Shown one piece after another: positions 26,455 through 35,173 of a DNA stretch of 35,173 nt. The stretch is from contig DUBH01000020.1 in the NCBI GenBank assembly GCA_012960415.1, positions 1 to 35,173 on the forward strand, in the 5' to 3' direction. A model generated the notes under the pieces. The model was given only the letters and a program-made list of their open reading frames with translations, was not told the origin of the DNA and made no database searches. This DNA comes from Henriciella sp. (GTDB lineage: Bacteria > Pseudomonadota > Alphaproteobacteria > Caulobacterales > Hyphomonadaceae). Positions within the stretch are counted from its first letter, which is position 1. Each line of letters begins with the position of its first letter. A program made the position numbers and the translations under genes.

Positions 26455-26471
26455 TGTCACAAAATGTCACA
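26455..26471. promoter_or_regulatory. Direct repeat TGTCACA in the lipA / AMP-ligase divergent region
   Basis: TGTCACA (26455-26461) is repeated at 26465-26471, exactly 10 bases apart (one helical turn), in the 131-base region between the divergent genes. It lies close to the start of the acyl-activating gene. The spacing suggests a protein-binding site, but no regulator can be named. Confidence 0.3.
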
Positions 26472-26567
26472 GAGAGTGATAAAGGCAACTCGCGCAGGGC
26501 AGCCAGTCAATGCGGCCTTGCGATATTGCAGCTTGATGATGGGGACATAGCGGTCCATCTATGCCGC

Positions 26568-27515
26568 ATGGTTACACTCATCGAGAGCAAGCAGAAATTC
26601 CGGCATCCGGAAAAGCGCAACAGGCCTGACACGCCCGTCCTGCGCAAGCCGGACTGGATTCGCGTGAAAGCCCCGACGAGCCAGGGCTTCCGGGAAACGC
26701 AGGAAATTGTCCGGTCCAAAGGTCTTGTCACCGTGTGTCAGGAAGCCGGCTGTCCGAATATCGGCGAATGCTGGGACAAGAAGCACGCTACGATGATGAT
26801 CCTTGGGGAGGTGTGCACTCGGGCCTGCTCATTCTGCAACGTCTCTACCGGCAAACCTTCGCCTGTCGACGAAGATGAGCCGCGCCGTGTCGCTGAAGCT
26901 GTTCAGGAAATGGGCCTTCAACACGTTGTCATCACGTCTGTTGACCGCGACGACCTTGAGGATGGCGGTGCTCGCCACTTCGTGAATGTGATCGGCGCGA
27001 TCCGTGAGGCATCCCCCGGCACAACGATCGAGATCCTCACGCCAGACTTCCTGCGCAAGGATGGCTGGGAAAACGCAGTCATCGATGCGCGCGCTGACGT
27101 TTTCAACCACAATCTTGAGACTGTCCCGCGCCTCTATTTCTCGATCCGCCCGGGAGCGCGCTACTATCATTCCCTCCGCCTGCTTGAGCGCGTGAAGATG
27201 CGTGATCCGAACCAGTTCACCAAATCGGGCCTCATGGTCGGACTTGGTGAGACCAAGGAAGAGGTGATGCAGGTCATGGACGACATGCGCTCTGCGGGCA
27301 TCGATTTCCTGACCATAGGCCAATACCTGCAACCGACGCGCAAACACGCGGCTGTCGATCGCTTCGTCCACCCGGATGAATTCAGGTCCTATGAAGAGAT
27401 TGCACGTTCCAAGGGCTTCCTCATGGTGTCCGCTTCACCCCTGACCCGCTCGAGCTATCACGCCGATGAGGACTTTGCGAAAATGAAGGCGGCGAGACTG
27501 GCCGCCAATCAGTAG
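26568..27515 (+). CDS. lipA: Lipoyl synthase
   Basis: Radical SAM enzyme that inserts two sulfurs into octanoyl groups on lipoyl domains, here those of PdhB and PdhC. 315 residues from ATG 26568. The auxiliary cluster motif is [12 protein letters not shown], the radical SAM motif CTRACSFC and the C-terminal TRSSY. The frame is open back to 26454, but ATG 26568 is chosen because [16 protein letters not shown] is the usual alphaproteobacterial N-terminus. No strong Shine-Dalgarno is visible. coq10/ratA follows after 9 bases with AGGAG overlapping the lipA stop, so the two are cotranscribed. Confidence 0.97.
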   Translation: MVTLIESKQKFRHPEKRNRPDTPVLRKPDWIRVKAPTSQGFRETQEIVRSKGLVTVCQEAGCPNIGECWDKKHATMMILGEVCTRACSFCNVSTGKPSPVDEDEPRRVAEAVQEMGLQHVVITSVDRDDLEDGGARHFVNVIGAIREASPGTTIEILTPDFLRKDGWENAVIDARADVFNHNLETVPRLYFSIRPGARYYHSLRLLERVKMRDPNQFTKSGLMVGLGETKEEVMQVMDDMRSAGIDFLTIGQYLQPTRKHAAVDRFVHPDEFRSYEEIARSKGFLMVSASPLTRSSYHADEDFAKMKAARLAANQ

Positions 27516-27524
27516 GAGCAGCCT

Positions 27525-27983
27525 GTGCCGCGCCTCTCAAAGCAGCTGGTGATCGAGCATCGCGCCGATGAGGTGTTTGATCTGGTCGCCGATATCCAGC
27601 GCTATCCGGAATTCATCAAGTGGATCCGCACCATGAAGGTAAGCGGGGAGCGTGAAGAAGACGGCGTGCGCAAGTATCGCGGCGAGGTCGATGTCGGCTT
27701 CAAGGGCTTCTCTGAACGTTTTGCGACCGACATCGCTGCGGATGATGAGAACCGCACTGTTGAGGTCTCACTGGCCCGCGGTCCGTTCAAAAAGCTTCAG
27801 AACCGGTGGAAGATGTCGCCTGACGGGGAGCTCGGAACTGTGGTCGACTTCTTCATCGATTACGAGTTCCGCAATCCCGTCCTGTCACTTCTCGCGAAGG
27901 CGAACACAACACTTGCCGTCGACAAGATCATGAAATCGTTCATTGACGAAGCAGACCGCCGATATGGTGAGCGGCGGACCTAG
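27525..27983 (+). CDS. COQ10/RatA-family START-domain protein
   Basis: 152-residue SRPBCC/START-like lipid-binding protein. The N-terminus PRLSKQLVIEHRADEVFDLVADIQRYPEF and the C-terminal FFIDYEFRNPVLSLL are typical of the COQ10 / RatA group. In mitochondria and related bacteria these are linked to ubiquinone handling; the RatA toxin activity of E. coli is only a possible alternative. Start GTG 27525 with AGGAG (27514-27518), which overlaps the lipA stop codon. Convergent with the cinA-like gene, with only 8 bases between stops. The lipA-coq10 pair is conserved in alphaproteobacteria. Confidence 0.9.
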   Translation: MPRLSKQLVIEHRADEVFDLVADIQRYPEFIKWIRTMKVSGEREEDGVRKYRGEVDVGFKGFSERFATDIAADDENRTVEVSLARGPFKKLQNRWKMSPDGELGTVVDFFIDYEFRNPVLSLLAKANTTLAVDKIMKSFIDEADRRYGERRT

Positions 27984-27991
27984 TATTTGGG

Positions 27992-28483
27992 TTACGGTAT
28001 TTGCTGACGGATCATGTTCAGCGCAGCCTCGATCGTCGCCATGCGAACTTCGTGGCGTCCGATATCTCCGAAGTAACAAGCTTCGTGCAGAACAGCCTTG
28101 TTCTCGCGAGCACAGGCGATGTGAACTGTACCAACCGGCTTCATCGGTGTGCCGCCGCCTGGACCGGCAATTCCAGTCACCGCAATGGCAAGATTGGCGC
28201 GGCTAGAATTCAGGGCGCCCTCTGCCATCAGTCTGGCCACGGCTTCTGAGACCGCACCATAGTCAGCGATCAGGTCGCCCGGCACGCCGAGTACCTCTTC
28301 CTTGGAGCGGTTCGAATAGGTCACGAAGCCCCGCTCGAAGACGTCCGAAGAACCGGAGAACTCTGTAAACAGCGCAGCAATGAGGCCGCCCGTGCAGGAT
28401 TCAGCCGAGGCGATCTTCACGCGTCTTTCTCGCGCTTCATCCATGGTCAGCAGGCAGAGATTACGAAGACGGTCTGGAAACAT
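27992..28483 (-). CDS. pncC: CinA-family protein, nicotinamide-nucleotide amidase type (PncC-like)
   Basis: 163-residue stand-alone CinA C-terminal domain, which in characterised members deamidates nicotinamide mononucleotide in pyridine nucleotide recycling. Motifs: SAESCTGGLIA with the catalytic Ser, VTYSNRSKEEVLGV with Tyr and Lys, and VTGIAGPGGGTPMKPVGTVH. There is no N-terminal molybdopterin-binding-like domain, so it is not full CinA. It begins 9 bases after ispDF on the same strand and is probably cotranscribed. The ispDF-cinA-coq10-lipA neighbourhood is usual in this class. Confidence 0.92.
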   Translation of the reverse strand: MFPDRLRNLCLLTMDEARERRVKIASAESCTGGLIAALFTEFSGSSDVFERGFVTYSNRSKEEVLGVPGDLIADYGAVSEAVARLMAEGALNSSRANLAIAVTGIAGPGGGTPMKPVGTVHIACARENKAVLHEACYFGDIGRHEVRMATIEAALNMIRQQIP

Positions 28484-28492
28484 GCGGTCCTC

Positions 28493-29638
28493 CTAGATGA
28501 TCTTGCGAAGCGTTGCGGCGGCCTGGGCGGCTATGCCTTCGCGGCGACCTGTAAAACCCAGGCCCTCGGTCGTCGTCGCCTTGATGCTCACAGCATCAAG
28601 CTCAAGCTCAGTAAGCTTTGCGGTTCGCTTTCGCATTGCTTCGCGGTGCGGCTTGATTTTGGGCGTCTCACAGATGAGCGTGATGTCGCAATGGGTGAGT
28701 TGCCAGCCAGCTTCACGTGCGAGCATGATGGCGTGGCTCAGAAACATGCCAGAATCGGCATCCTTCCAGCGATCATCTGACGGTGGAAAGTGGTCGCCAA
28801 TATCTCCAAGTGACACAGCGCCAAGAATCGCATCCGTCAGCGCGTGCCAGCCTGCATCGGCATCAGAGTGTCCTTTGAGGCGCGCGCTGTGTTCGATGAA
28901 GGTGCCGCAGAGCGTGACGCCGGGGCCCGGCTCAAAAGCGTGGACATCGAATCCGGTACCAAACCTGAATTCAGCCTGTTGCCCCGCCATCAATGCCTCC
29001 ATTCTCTCAAAGTCATTCGCAAAGGTTATCTTGGAAAGCCGTTCGTTCCCATCGACCAATGCCGCTCTCGCACCGAGTGCTTCGACTGCTTCAAGGTCAT
29101 CGACGAAACTGCCAGATTTGTCAGCCAACGCAGATGCGAGAATACCAGCTTTGAAAGCTTGGGGTGTCTGGACGCGGTAGAGGTCTGAGCGATCCACCGT
29201 CTGCAGCGTTTCGTCAGCTCGTCGTTTCAAAGCGTCTATGACTGGCAGGGCAGGGGCTGCCGCGTCATAGGCTTTCATTCCGTCAAGCAAAGCGGTGATC
29301 GTCTGGGTTTGGAGGCCCGGACGCGCAGCGTCATGGACCAGAATGATGTCATCAGCTGCAGGCCCGAGGGCCTCTACCGCGTTGCGCACCGACGCCGTCC
29401 GGTCACTGCCGCCTTCGACGAGCATGAGCCGGTCATCCTCTGGTGCGCTAGCGGCAATCGTCTCGATATGATCGGAGGGCAGTACCAGACCAATACGGTC
29501 TACACGACTGTCTGACAGGAAAGTGTCCAGGGACCAGCGATAGACCGGCTTGCCGGCCAGCATCTCAAACTGTTTGGGCAGTTTTCGACCAGTCCTGCTG
29601 CCAGACCCGGCCGCAACAATGATTGCATGAACTCTCAT
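28493..29638 (-). CDS. ispDF: Bifunctional IspD/IspF of the MEP isoprenoid pathway
   Basis: 381-residue fusion. The N-terminal IspD part (about 1-225) attaches CTP to methylerythritol phosphate: [27 protein letters not shown] and YRVQTPQAF. The C-terminal IspF part (about 226-381) forms the cyclic diphosphate: GTGFDVHAF with the metal-binding Asp and His, [12 protein letters not shown] and [14 protein letters not shown]. The missing middle step (IspE) is encoded elsewhere. The fusion is common in alphaproteobacteria. ATG at 29636-29638; no strong Shine-Dalgarno is seen, and a small GGGG/CCCC hairpin (29646-29658) lies just upstream. Divergent from dusB. Confidence 0.97.
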   Translation of the reverse strand: MRVHAIIVAAGSGSRTGRKLPKQFEMLAGKPVYRWSLDTFLSDSRVDRIGLVLPSDHIETIAASAPEDDRLMLVEGGSDRTASVRNAVEALGPAADDIILVHDAARPGLQTQTITALLDGMKAYDAAAPALPVIDALKRRADETLQTVDRSDLYRVQTPQAFKAGILASALADKSGSFVDDLEAVEALGARAALVDGNERLSKITFANDFERMEALMAGQQAEFRFGTGFDVHAFEPGPGVTLCGTFIEHSARLKGHSDADAGWHALTDAILGAVSLGDIGDHFPPSDDRWKDADSGMFLSHAIMLAREAGWQLTHCDITLICETPKIKPHREAMRKRTAKLTELELDAVSIKATTTEGLGFTGRREGIAAQAAATLRKII

Positions 29639-29750
29639 AAGAGCAGGGGCTTATCCCCGCTGATGCAGAATGGCCACATGAATTATTGCTGCGGCACCGC
29701 CCCTCATGCTCAACTATTGTGCAAAGCAAAAAAGTGTTCAAACTAAATGT

Positions 29751-30749
29751 ATGTACACGATGCACCAATCTTTGGCAGAGCGCGTCTGGCTTGCCCCTAT
29801 GTCGGGCTCGACCGATGCTGCTTTCCGCAGACAAGCGGTGCGTTTCGGCGCTGAAGCTGTCGTCTCTGAGATGGTCGCAGGCGAAACGCTGGCTGCGGCG
29901 CGCCCGGACGTCGTGCGCCGGACCTGCAGGCATGAAGGCCGCGGACGATGGATCGTCCAGCTGGCAGCCCGCCGTCCTGAAGATATGCAGCGGGGCGCTG
30001 AATTGCTTGCCGAAGCTGGCGTGGACCAGATCGATATCAATATGGGTTGTCCATCAAGACAGGTCACCGGAGGCCAGTCTGGCTCTGCATTGATGAAAGA
30101 ACCCGATCTGGCGAAATCGATCATTGATGCTGCGCTGCAGGGTGCGGGCGGGTTGCCCGTCTCGCTGAAGATGCGTCTTGGCTGGGATGATCAGATGCTC
30201 AATGCGCCAGACCTCGCACGGTATGCCCAGTCGGTCGGACTATGCATGATTACTGTTCACGGGCGGACGCGCTGCCAGTTCTACAAGGGGACTGCCGATT
30301 GGGAGCGTGTCCGCGAGACCGTTGAGGCCATCGACCTGCCTGTTCTCGTCAACGGCGATATCGAAGATTGTAAAACGGCTGATGCCGCGCTCGCAGCATC
30401 AGGCGCTCATGGTGTGATGATCGGACGCGCGGCGATGGGACGGCCATGGCTGCTTGGAGAGGTTTCGGCCCATCTCGCCGGACGTCGTGAGTGGTGCGCG
30501 CCCAGCGCGGTTGAAAAGCTCGATAGTCTCATCGAGCAGGTAGAGGACAGCATGGCCCTTTATGGAAAAGCGCTCGGCCTGCGTATCGTGCGCAAGCACA
30601 TCTCGGCTGCGGTCGACCATCTCGACGCTGACTGGAGCGATGCGGAACGTAAGGAGCTGCGTGCGCGCGCCTGCGGCTTTGAGGATGCCAAGCCGCTCTT
30701 TGTGTTTCTCAATCAACTCTTTGAAGACAGAGTGCAGGTCGCGGCATGA
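29751..30749 (+). CDS. dusB: tRNA-dihydrouridine synthase, NifR3/DusB type
   Basis: FMN enzyme that reduces uridine to dihydrouridine in tRNA. 332 residues from ATG 29751; TIM barrel with WLAPMSGSTDAAFR, the catalytic Cys (C100) in NMGCPSRQVTGGQSGS, SLKMRLGWD, TVHGRTR and VNGDIED. Start uncertain: ATG 29706, 29751 and 29760 are in frame and none has a Shine-Dalgarno. The stretch 29711-29750 is AT-rich and looks like promoter rather than coding sequence, so a start at 29751 or 29760 is favoured. The stop overlaps the ntrB start in ATGA. The nifR3-ntrBC order is the classical alphaproteobacterial arrangement. Confidence 0.93.
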   Translation: MYTMHQSLAERVWLAPMSGSTDAAFRRQAVRFGAEAVVSEMVAGETLAAARPDVVRRTCRHEGRGRWIVQLAARRPEDMQRGAELLAEAGVDQIDINMGCPSRQVTGGQSGSALMKEPDLAKSIIDAALQGAGGLPVSLKMRLGWDDQMLNAPDLARYAQSVGLCMITVHGRTRCQFYKGTADWERVRETVEAIDLPVLVNGDIEDCKTADAALAASGAHGVMIGRAAMGRPWLLGEVSAHLAGRREWCAPSAVEKLDSLIEQVEDSMALYGKALGLRIVRKHISAAVDHLDADWSDAERKELRARACGFEDAKPLFVFLNQLFEDRVQVAA

Positions 30750-31798
30750 CGGAAAAGACGAACGTATCCGATCTTATTCCGGTCGCCATCCTGCAGATCG
30801 ACAGTCGCCGCAACATCATGTCGGCGAATACAGAGGCGCAGATGATCCTCGGTCATTCTCTGGCCAGCCTGCAAGCGCATAATCTCGGTGAATTTGTCTA
30901 TCACGACTCCCCGCTGTTTGAGCTGCTCGACAGGGTCGCGAGCGAAGAAGGCGATATCTCTTCACATGGCCTGACGATAGCCGGACCATCCGCTGTGCGC
31001 GGCAAACTGTACGATATCCGGCTTCGCCCCGGCCCGGACGGCTCCGTCATTCTCGCAATCGCCGAATCGCTTGTGCGGGACCCTTCAGACAGCGCAGCAG
31101 GCATATCGGGCTTCGGGCGTATCCTTGGCCACGAAGTGAAGAACCCGCTTGCTGGCATCTCCGGTGCTGCGCAGCTCCTGCTTCGCAATGCAAGCGAAGA
31201 GGAGGTTCCGCTGCTTGAGATCATCAAGAGCGAAGCCAGCCGTATCGAGCGACTTGTCACTCGCCTGTCCGCCTTTGAGCTTTTCTCGGCCCCGCGGCGC
31301 GATCGCTTCAACATTCATCAATTACTGGACAAGATCCTGATCGCTGAAGAAGCTGCGCATGGCGGCAAGATCGCGCTGAAGCGCGCCTACGATCCGTCGC
31401 TACCAGAAATACTTGGCGACGAGGATCATCTTCACGAAGCATTCCAGAATATCGTACGCAATGCAGCCGAAGCGGCGAGTGAGACAGGCGGGCAAGGGCA
31501 GGTGACGCTTCAAACCGCCTTCGAGACCGGCTTTGCCTTCTCCAGCAAACGCAATGCGCGACGTCTTCAGCGCGCGATCCGCATTACCGTCGAAGACAAT
31601 GGTAAAGGCATCAGCTCTGAAACGCGCGATCAGATGTTTGATATGTTCAGCTCGACCAAAGCGGGTGGACGCGGCCTTGGCCTCAGCGTCGTATCCGAAG
31701 TCGTGGCAGCGCATGAGGGCCGCATCAAGGTCGAGAGCAAACCCGGCCAGACCAAATTCTCAGTCTTCCTGCCAATGAAACGAGATATCGTCCAATGA
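30746..31798 (+). CDS. ntrB: Nitrogen regulation sensor kinase NtrB
   Basis: Cytoplasmic histidine kinase that phosphorylates NtrC under nitrogen limitation, under PII control in known systems. 350 residues. N-terminal PAS-like domain (about 8-110), then the phosphoacceptor H129 in LGHEVKNPLAGISGAAQLL. The ATP-binding domain follows with the N box NIVRNAAEAA, DNGKGIS and GGRGLGLSVV. No membrane segment. The ATG overlaps the dusB stop (ATGA) and its TGA overlaps the ntrC start (ATGA), so dusB-ntrB-ntrC form a tightly coupled operon. Confidence 0.96.
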   Translation: MTEKTNVSDLIPVAILQIDSRRNIMSANTEAQMILGHSLASLQAHNLGEFVYHDSPLFELLDRVASEEGDISSHGLTIAGPSAVRGKLYDIRLRPGPDGSVILAIAESLVRDPSDSAAGISGFGRILGHEVKNPLAGISGAAQLLLRNASEEEVPLLEIIKSEASRIERLVTRLSAFELFSAPRRDRFNIHQLLDKILIAEEAAHGGKIALKRAYDPSLPEILGDEDHLHEAFQNIVRNAAEAASETGGQGQVTLQTAFETGFAFSSKRNARRLQRAIRITVEDNGKGISSETRDQMFDMFSSTKAGGRGLGLSVVSEVVAAHEGRIKVESKPGQTKFSVFLPMKRDIVQ

Positions 31799-33162
31799 CA
31801 CAGAAAACCGTCCTTCTTGCCGAAGACGATGCGAGCATCAGGCTGGTCGTCAACCAGACACTTGTGACGGCTGGCTATCAGGTTCGCGCCACCAGTTCGG
31901 TAGATGCGCTCGAGCGCTGGGTGCGCAATGGCGAGGGGGATGTCGTGGTGACAGACGTCTACCTTGGCGACACCGCGATCTTCGAAGTGCTGCCATCCAT
32001 CCGGCTCGCGCGACCTGACCTGCCTGTGATCGTGATGAGCGGCCAGAACACCATCCTGACAGCAGCTTCGGCAGCGCGCCATGGCGTCTATGACTATCTT
32101 CCAAAGCCCTTCGACATCGACCAGCTGACCGGCCTTGTCGGCCGCGCCCTTAAAGGCCCGATCCGCAAGGATGCCGCGGCAACTGAAGCGTTGAAAGCGA
32201 ATGGCGAACAAAGTCTTCCGCTCATTGGGCGCTCTGAGCCCATGCAGGAAGTTTACCGTATCATTTCGCGTGTAATGAACACCGATCTTACCGTGTTGAT
32301 TGAGGGCGAGTCCGGAACGGGCAAGGAACTCGCTGCCCAAGCCATCCATGAGCTGCAAAGCGACAAGAAGGGCCCCTTCAAGGCGCTTGATCTCGCGGCC
32401 ATGCCAACCGACCGGATCAGCCAGGACCTGTTTGGCACGCCAGAAAATCCGGGAATCGCGTTCGACCCCGGCGCCACGCTCTACCTCGATGAGATTGGTG
32501 ACCTTCCAGCCGAAGCGCAGACGCAGCTTGTAAAGCTCATGCGGGAAGTCGGCGGCGCGCGCATTATCGCATCGACGCGCAAGCCTCTCAGCACATTGGT
32601 TGAAGAGGGCCGTTTCCGCGAAGACCTGTTCTACCGGATCAACGTGGTCCGCGTCTTCATGCCGCCGCTCAGGCAGCGAAAGGAAGACATTCGGGAACTC
32701 GTCAGGGCTTTCCTGATCCGGGCCCAGCGAAAGGGTCTGCCGAGCAAGCAGGTTGAGCCTGCCGCGATGGATCTGATCATGGCCTATGACTGGCCAGGAA
32801 ATGTTCGCGAGCTCGAGAATCTCATTATGCGTCTCGCGGCGCTCAGCCCGGACTCCGTTATCTCTCAGCGTGATGTAGAACGGGAACTGCGGTCTGAAGC
32901 GCTCAAGGACATCTCCTCGTCTGGCAACTTTGAGAAAGAAGTCGAGACACTCCTCCACAAATATGTGATGGCTGACCTGCTGCAGGCGGATCCGGACGAC
33001 AGCGACATTCACCGCTCCATCATGGAGCAGGTCGAACGGCCTCTGATAAAGCTCGCCCTGTCAGTGACTTCTGGAAATAAGCTCAGAACGGCAGCGCTAC
33101 TTGGCGTGAACCGGAACACACTACGTTCGCGGATCAACCAGCTTGGTCTCGCAGACGACTAA
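31795..33162 (+). CDS. ntrC: Nitrogen regulator NtrC lacking the GAFTGA loop
   Basis: Response regulator of nitrogen assimilation, 455 residues. Receiver domain (1-120) with D54 as phosphoacceptor and K104. AAA+ domain (about 142-370) with Walker A GESGTGKE (171-178) and Walker B LYLDEIGD (229-236). Fis-type helix-turn-helix at the C-terminus (RTAALLGVNRNTLRSRINQLGL region, key TAALLG). Between LFG (212-214) and GATLYLDE the usual HERGAFTGA loop and following residues are replaced by the short TPENPGIAFDP. The loop needed to contact sigma-54 is therefore missing. Rhodobacter-type NtrC with the same lack is known to act with sigma-70. ATGA overlap with ntrB. Confidence 0.96.
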   Translation: MTQKTVLLAEDDASIRLVVNQTLVTAGYQVRATSSVDALERWVRNGEGDVVVTDVYLGDTAIFEVLPSIRLARPDLPVIVMSGQNTILTAASAARHGVYDYLPKPFDIDQLTGLVGRALKGPIRKDAAATEALKANGEQSLPLIGRSEPMQEVYRIISRVMNTDLTVLIEGESGTGKELAAQAIHELQSDKKGPFKALDLAAMPTDRISQDLFGTPENPGIAFDPGATLYLDEIGDLPAEAQTQLVKLMREVGGARIIASTRKPLSTLVEEGRFREDLFYRINVVRVFMPPLRQRKEDIRELVRAFLIRAQRKGLPSKQVEPAAMDLIMAYDWPGNVRELENLIMRLAALSPDSVISQRDVERELRSEALKDISSSGNFEKEVETLLHKYVMADLLQADPDDSDIHRSIMEQVERPLIKLALSVTSGNKLRTAALLGVNRNTLRSRINQLGLADD

Positions 33163-33236
33163 TTGACCATGGCATAAGTGTTGCTTTATGGCCTCAGTGT
33201 TGCGGTTTGAACACAGCCGCACGAGCGAGGTATAGT

Positions 33237-35173
33237 TTGGTCGACACCACAGCAGCAGGAAAGCCGCGATCAGGCTGGGCATTGTTCCAGTGGCTTTTCC
33301 TTGTGGCTGCCTTCCTCGCTGCGGCCGTTACCTTCGTCGCCGTGTCGGGCATGGACCCAATTGAACCGGTCAGCCGCGATGTTCAGGCGATGATCATCGC
33401 TAACACGCTCATTATCATTACGCTTGGCGTCATTGTTGTTCAGCGGTATCGCGCCTCCCGAACGCTAGAAAAGGGTGCTGAAGGCAACAGGCTGGCACGG
33501 CGGTTCCTGCTTCTCTTCAGCCTGTCGGCCGTCATCCCCGCACTGGTTGTTTCCGTCTTTCTTTGGGCGGCGATCTCACGTGGCTTTGACACCTGGTTTG
33601 GCGAACGTGTTTTCACGCTGGTTGAACAGACGGCTACGGTCGCTCGCGAGAATGTGGACGAGTATAGCGACGCCCTTGAGGAGGACACACGGCTCGCCGC
33701 TTCTGACATCAATAATGCGCTCGAAGGCCTGACAGAAGAGCCTGAAGCCTTCTCGTCCTATCTCGGCATGCAGGCGCTGATCCGGAATATGAGGGTCGGT
33801 TACGTCATCGACCGACAGGGCAGGCCGCTTGCGGTTGGGGAGAACGCTGCAAATGACAGTCTCTACCGGCGCCCGACCCCTGAAATGTTCGATGAGGCGG
33901 ACGAAGGGGAGGTCTACCTGTCGCTATTCGAGGCAGAAGGCTTCACGACATCATTGATCAAGCTGGGCGGGATGGAGGATGCCTATCTTTATCTCGCCAA
34001 ACCTCTCGACCGCGACGCCTTTGCGCGCTTGCGCCGCGCGGAGCAGGCACTTGAAGAGTACCGCATTGCTGGGGACCTCAGCTCGCGGTCACAAGCGCTG
34101 TTCTTCGTAGCTTACGGTCAGATTGTTGCGCTGGTTCTGCTTATGGCGATCCGTCTTGCGCTTGAAGCCGCAAGCCGGATTACCGGCCCGATCGGTCGGC
34201 TCGCAAATGCTGCCCAGTCGGTTCGCGATGGCGATCTCGACATTCGTGTGCCGCTACCTCAAGGCGAGGACGAGGTGCGTGCGCTCACCCGTTCCTTCAA
34301 TGTGATGACAGAACAACTGGGCGCCCAACGCTCGGCCCTGATTTACGCGCGCGAAGAGGCCGAGGACCGGCGCCTCTTCCTCGAAACGCTGCTTGAAGAA
34401 GTCAGCGCCGGCGTCATTCGCATCGATGAGAACTTCATCGTCACGCTCGCGAACCCCTCAGCGCAAAAACTGCTCGAAACGGAGCCACCCGTCGAGGGCA
34501 GTAACCTTGCAGATATCGCGCCTGCATTCATGCCGCATGTGGAGGAAGCGATGACAACACGCCTGCCGATCGATGCCTCGCTTGATATGCGGACAGCTGG
34601 TGGAGCGCGTCATTTCAGGCTGAAGGCTGCACGTGATTCAACAGGCGGCCTTGTGCTGACCTTCGATGACGCGACCCGCCTCGTGACGGCGCAGCGCCAG
34701 CTTGCCTGGCGCGATGTGGCCCGCCGGATCGCCCACGAGATCAGGAACCCGCTCACCCCGATCCAGCTTTCAGCAGAGCGCATTCGCCGCCGCTACAGCC
34801 AGTACATTCCAGAAGACGATACGGTGTTCGACAAGTGTACCGACACCATTCTTCGTCAGGTCAGCGACATTGGCCGTATGGTTGAGGAGTTCTCAGGCTT
34901 TGCACGAATGCCAAAACCTACGCTGGAGAGTTTTGACCTGGCCCAGCTGATCGATGAGACGGGCTTCTCACAACAGGTGGTGAGCCCGGATATCGCGGTT
35001 GAAATTAATCACGTTCGTAAGCCGCTTATCATTTCTGCAGATGAAAGACTTCTCGGCCAGGCCATCGGCAATATCATCAAGAACGCAGCTGAAGCGATTG
35101 AGCGCCTGCCAGCCGTCGATGAGACGCAGGGCGCGATCGAGATCACGACTGAAGACACTGAAGAATCGATCAC
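33237..35173 (+). CDS. ntrY: Sensor kinase NtrY, 5' part (runs past the window end)
   Basis: Membrane histidine kinase of the NtrY/NtrX pair; about 645 residues are present. Start TTG 33237, chosen because GAGG (33227-33230) lies 6 bases upstream. It is in frame with membrane segments at about 13-38 and 48-66, a third near 80-105 (FSLSAVIPALVVSVFLWAAI) and one at about 290-310. These are separated by an extracytoplasmic part of about 180 residues. Next come HAMP (RITGPIGRLANAAQSVRDGDL), a PAS-like domain, the phosphoacceptor His in RRIAHEIRNPLTPIQLSAER, and the start of the ATPase domain (NIIKNAAEAIE). The window ends inside that domain. It follows ntrC after 74 bases. Confidence 0.95.
   Translation, partial: MVDTTAAGKPRSGWALFQWLFLVAAFLAAAVTFVAVSGMDPIEPVSRDVQAMIIANTLIIITLGVIVVQRYRASRTLEKGAEGNRLARRFLLLFSLSAVIPALVVSVFLWAAISRGFDTWFGERVFTLVEQTATVARENVDEYSDALEEDTRLAASDINNALEGLTEEPEAFSSYLGMQALIRNMRVGYVIDRQGRPLAVGENAANDSLYRRPTPEMFDEADEGEVYLSLFEAEGFTTSLIKLGGMEDAYLYLAKPLDRDAFARLRRAEQALEEYRIAGDLSSRSQALFFVAYGQIVALVLLMAIRLALEAASRITGPIGRLANAAQSVRDGDLDIRVPLPQGEDEVRALTRSFNVMTEQLGAQRSALIYAREEAEDRRLFLETLLEEVSAGVIRIDENFIVTLANPSAQKLLETEPPVEGSNLADIAPAFMPHVEEAMTTRLPIDASLDMRTAGGARHFRLKAARDSTGGLVLTFDDATRLVTAQRQLAWRDVARRIAHEIRNPLTPIQLSAERIRRRYSQYIPEDDTVFDKCTDTILRQVSDIGRMVEEFSGFARMPKPTLESFDLAQLIDETGFSQQVVSPDIAVEINHVRKPLIISADERLLGQAIGNIIKNAAEAIERLPAVDETQGAIEITTEDTEESI

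Noticed and set aside
31630..33012. A 460-codon open frame on the - strand across ntrC and the end of ntrB
   Set aside because: It is antisense to two well-supported genes, has no recognisable domain, and is what GC-rich third positions produce opposite long genes.
33163..33236. AGTGTTGC repeated twice between ntrC and ntrY
   Set aside because: Short and in a 74-base gap; no known site and no strong hairpin, so probably chance.

Overview
The window is a near-gapless stretch of an alphaproteobacterial chromosome. The best fit is the Hyphomonadaceae/Caulobacterales side of the class, but this is inferred from gene content and order and not proven. Supporting signs are the LexA box of type GTTC-N7-GTTC, a lipoyl domain on pyruvate dehydrogenase E1-beta, a fused ispDF gene, the order lipA-coq10-cinA-ispDF next to dusB-ntrB-ntrC-ntrY, and an NtrC that lacks the GAFTGA loop. 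Base composition looks uniform and moderately GC-rich. I see no tRNA, rRNA, CRISPR array, insertion sequence or phage gene. The longest stretch without a gene is about 130 bases.

Layout. 1-450: 3' end of a comEC-like gene on the + strand, convergent with lexA. 447-7774 (- strand): a run reading ppiD-like, trpE, trpG, an alpha/beta hydrolase, trpD, trpC, then lexA from its own SOS-controlled promoter. 7862-18620 (+ strand): central metabolism, namely tpiA, secG, pyrG, rpmF, eno, ftsB and a complete pyruvate dehydrogenase cluster (pdhA, pdhB, a DUF5076-like gene, pdhC, lpd). 18680-26436: an accessory block lying between lpd and lipA, which are close neighbours in many alphaproteobacteria. It holds pdeM, an MscS channel, a small membrane protein and a DECR-like SDR on the + strand. 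On the - strand it holds an acyl-activating enzyme and a three-gene cassette of exported retropepsin-like protease, inactive-transglutaminase/7TM protein and ATP-grasp ligase. 26568-27983 (+): lipA and coq10/ratA. 27992-29638 (-): ispDF and cinA. 29751-end (+): dusB, ntrB, ntrC and a truncated ntrY.

How the genes work together. trpE, trpG, trpD and trpC cover most of tryptophan synthesis and are tightly coupled by 4-5 base start/stop overlaps. PdhA/B/C and Lpd form one multienzyme complex whose lipoyl domains need LipA, encoded 8 kb downstream. DusB-NtrB-NtrC-NtrY is the nitrogen-control cluster.

Most interesting points: (1) the protease / transglutaminase-like / ATP-grasp cassette at 21645-24760, a conserved but poorly understood peptide-ligase-like system, with catalytic losses visible in the transglutaminase part; (2) two genes (ftsB and the SDR gene) whose Shine-Dalgarno sequence is built into the 3' arm of a terminator-like hairpin that ends at their start codon; (3) the missing GAFTGA loop of NtrC; (4) several departures from the usual alphaproteobacterial gene order.
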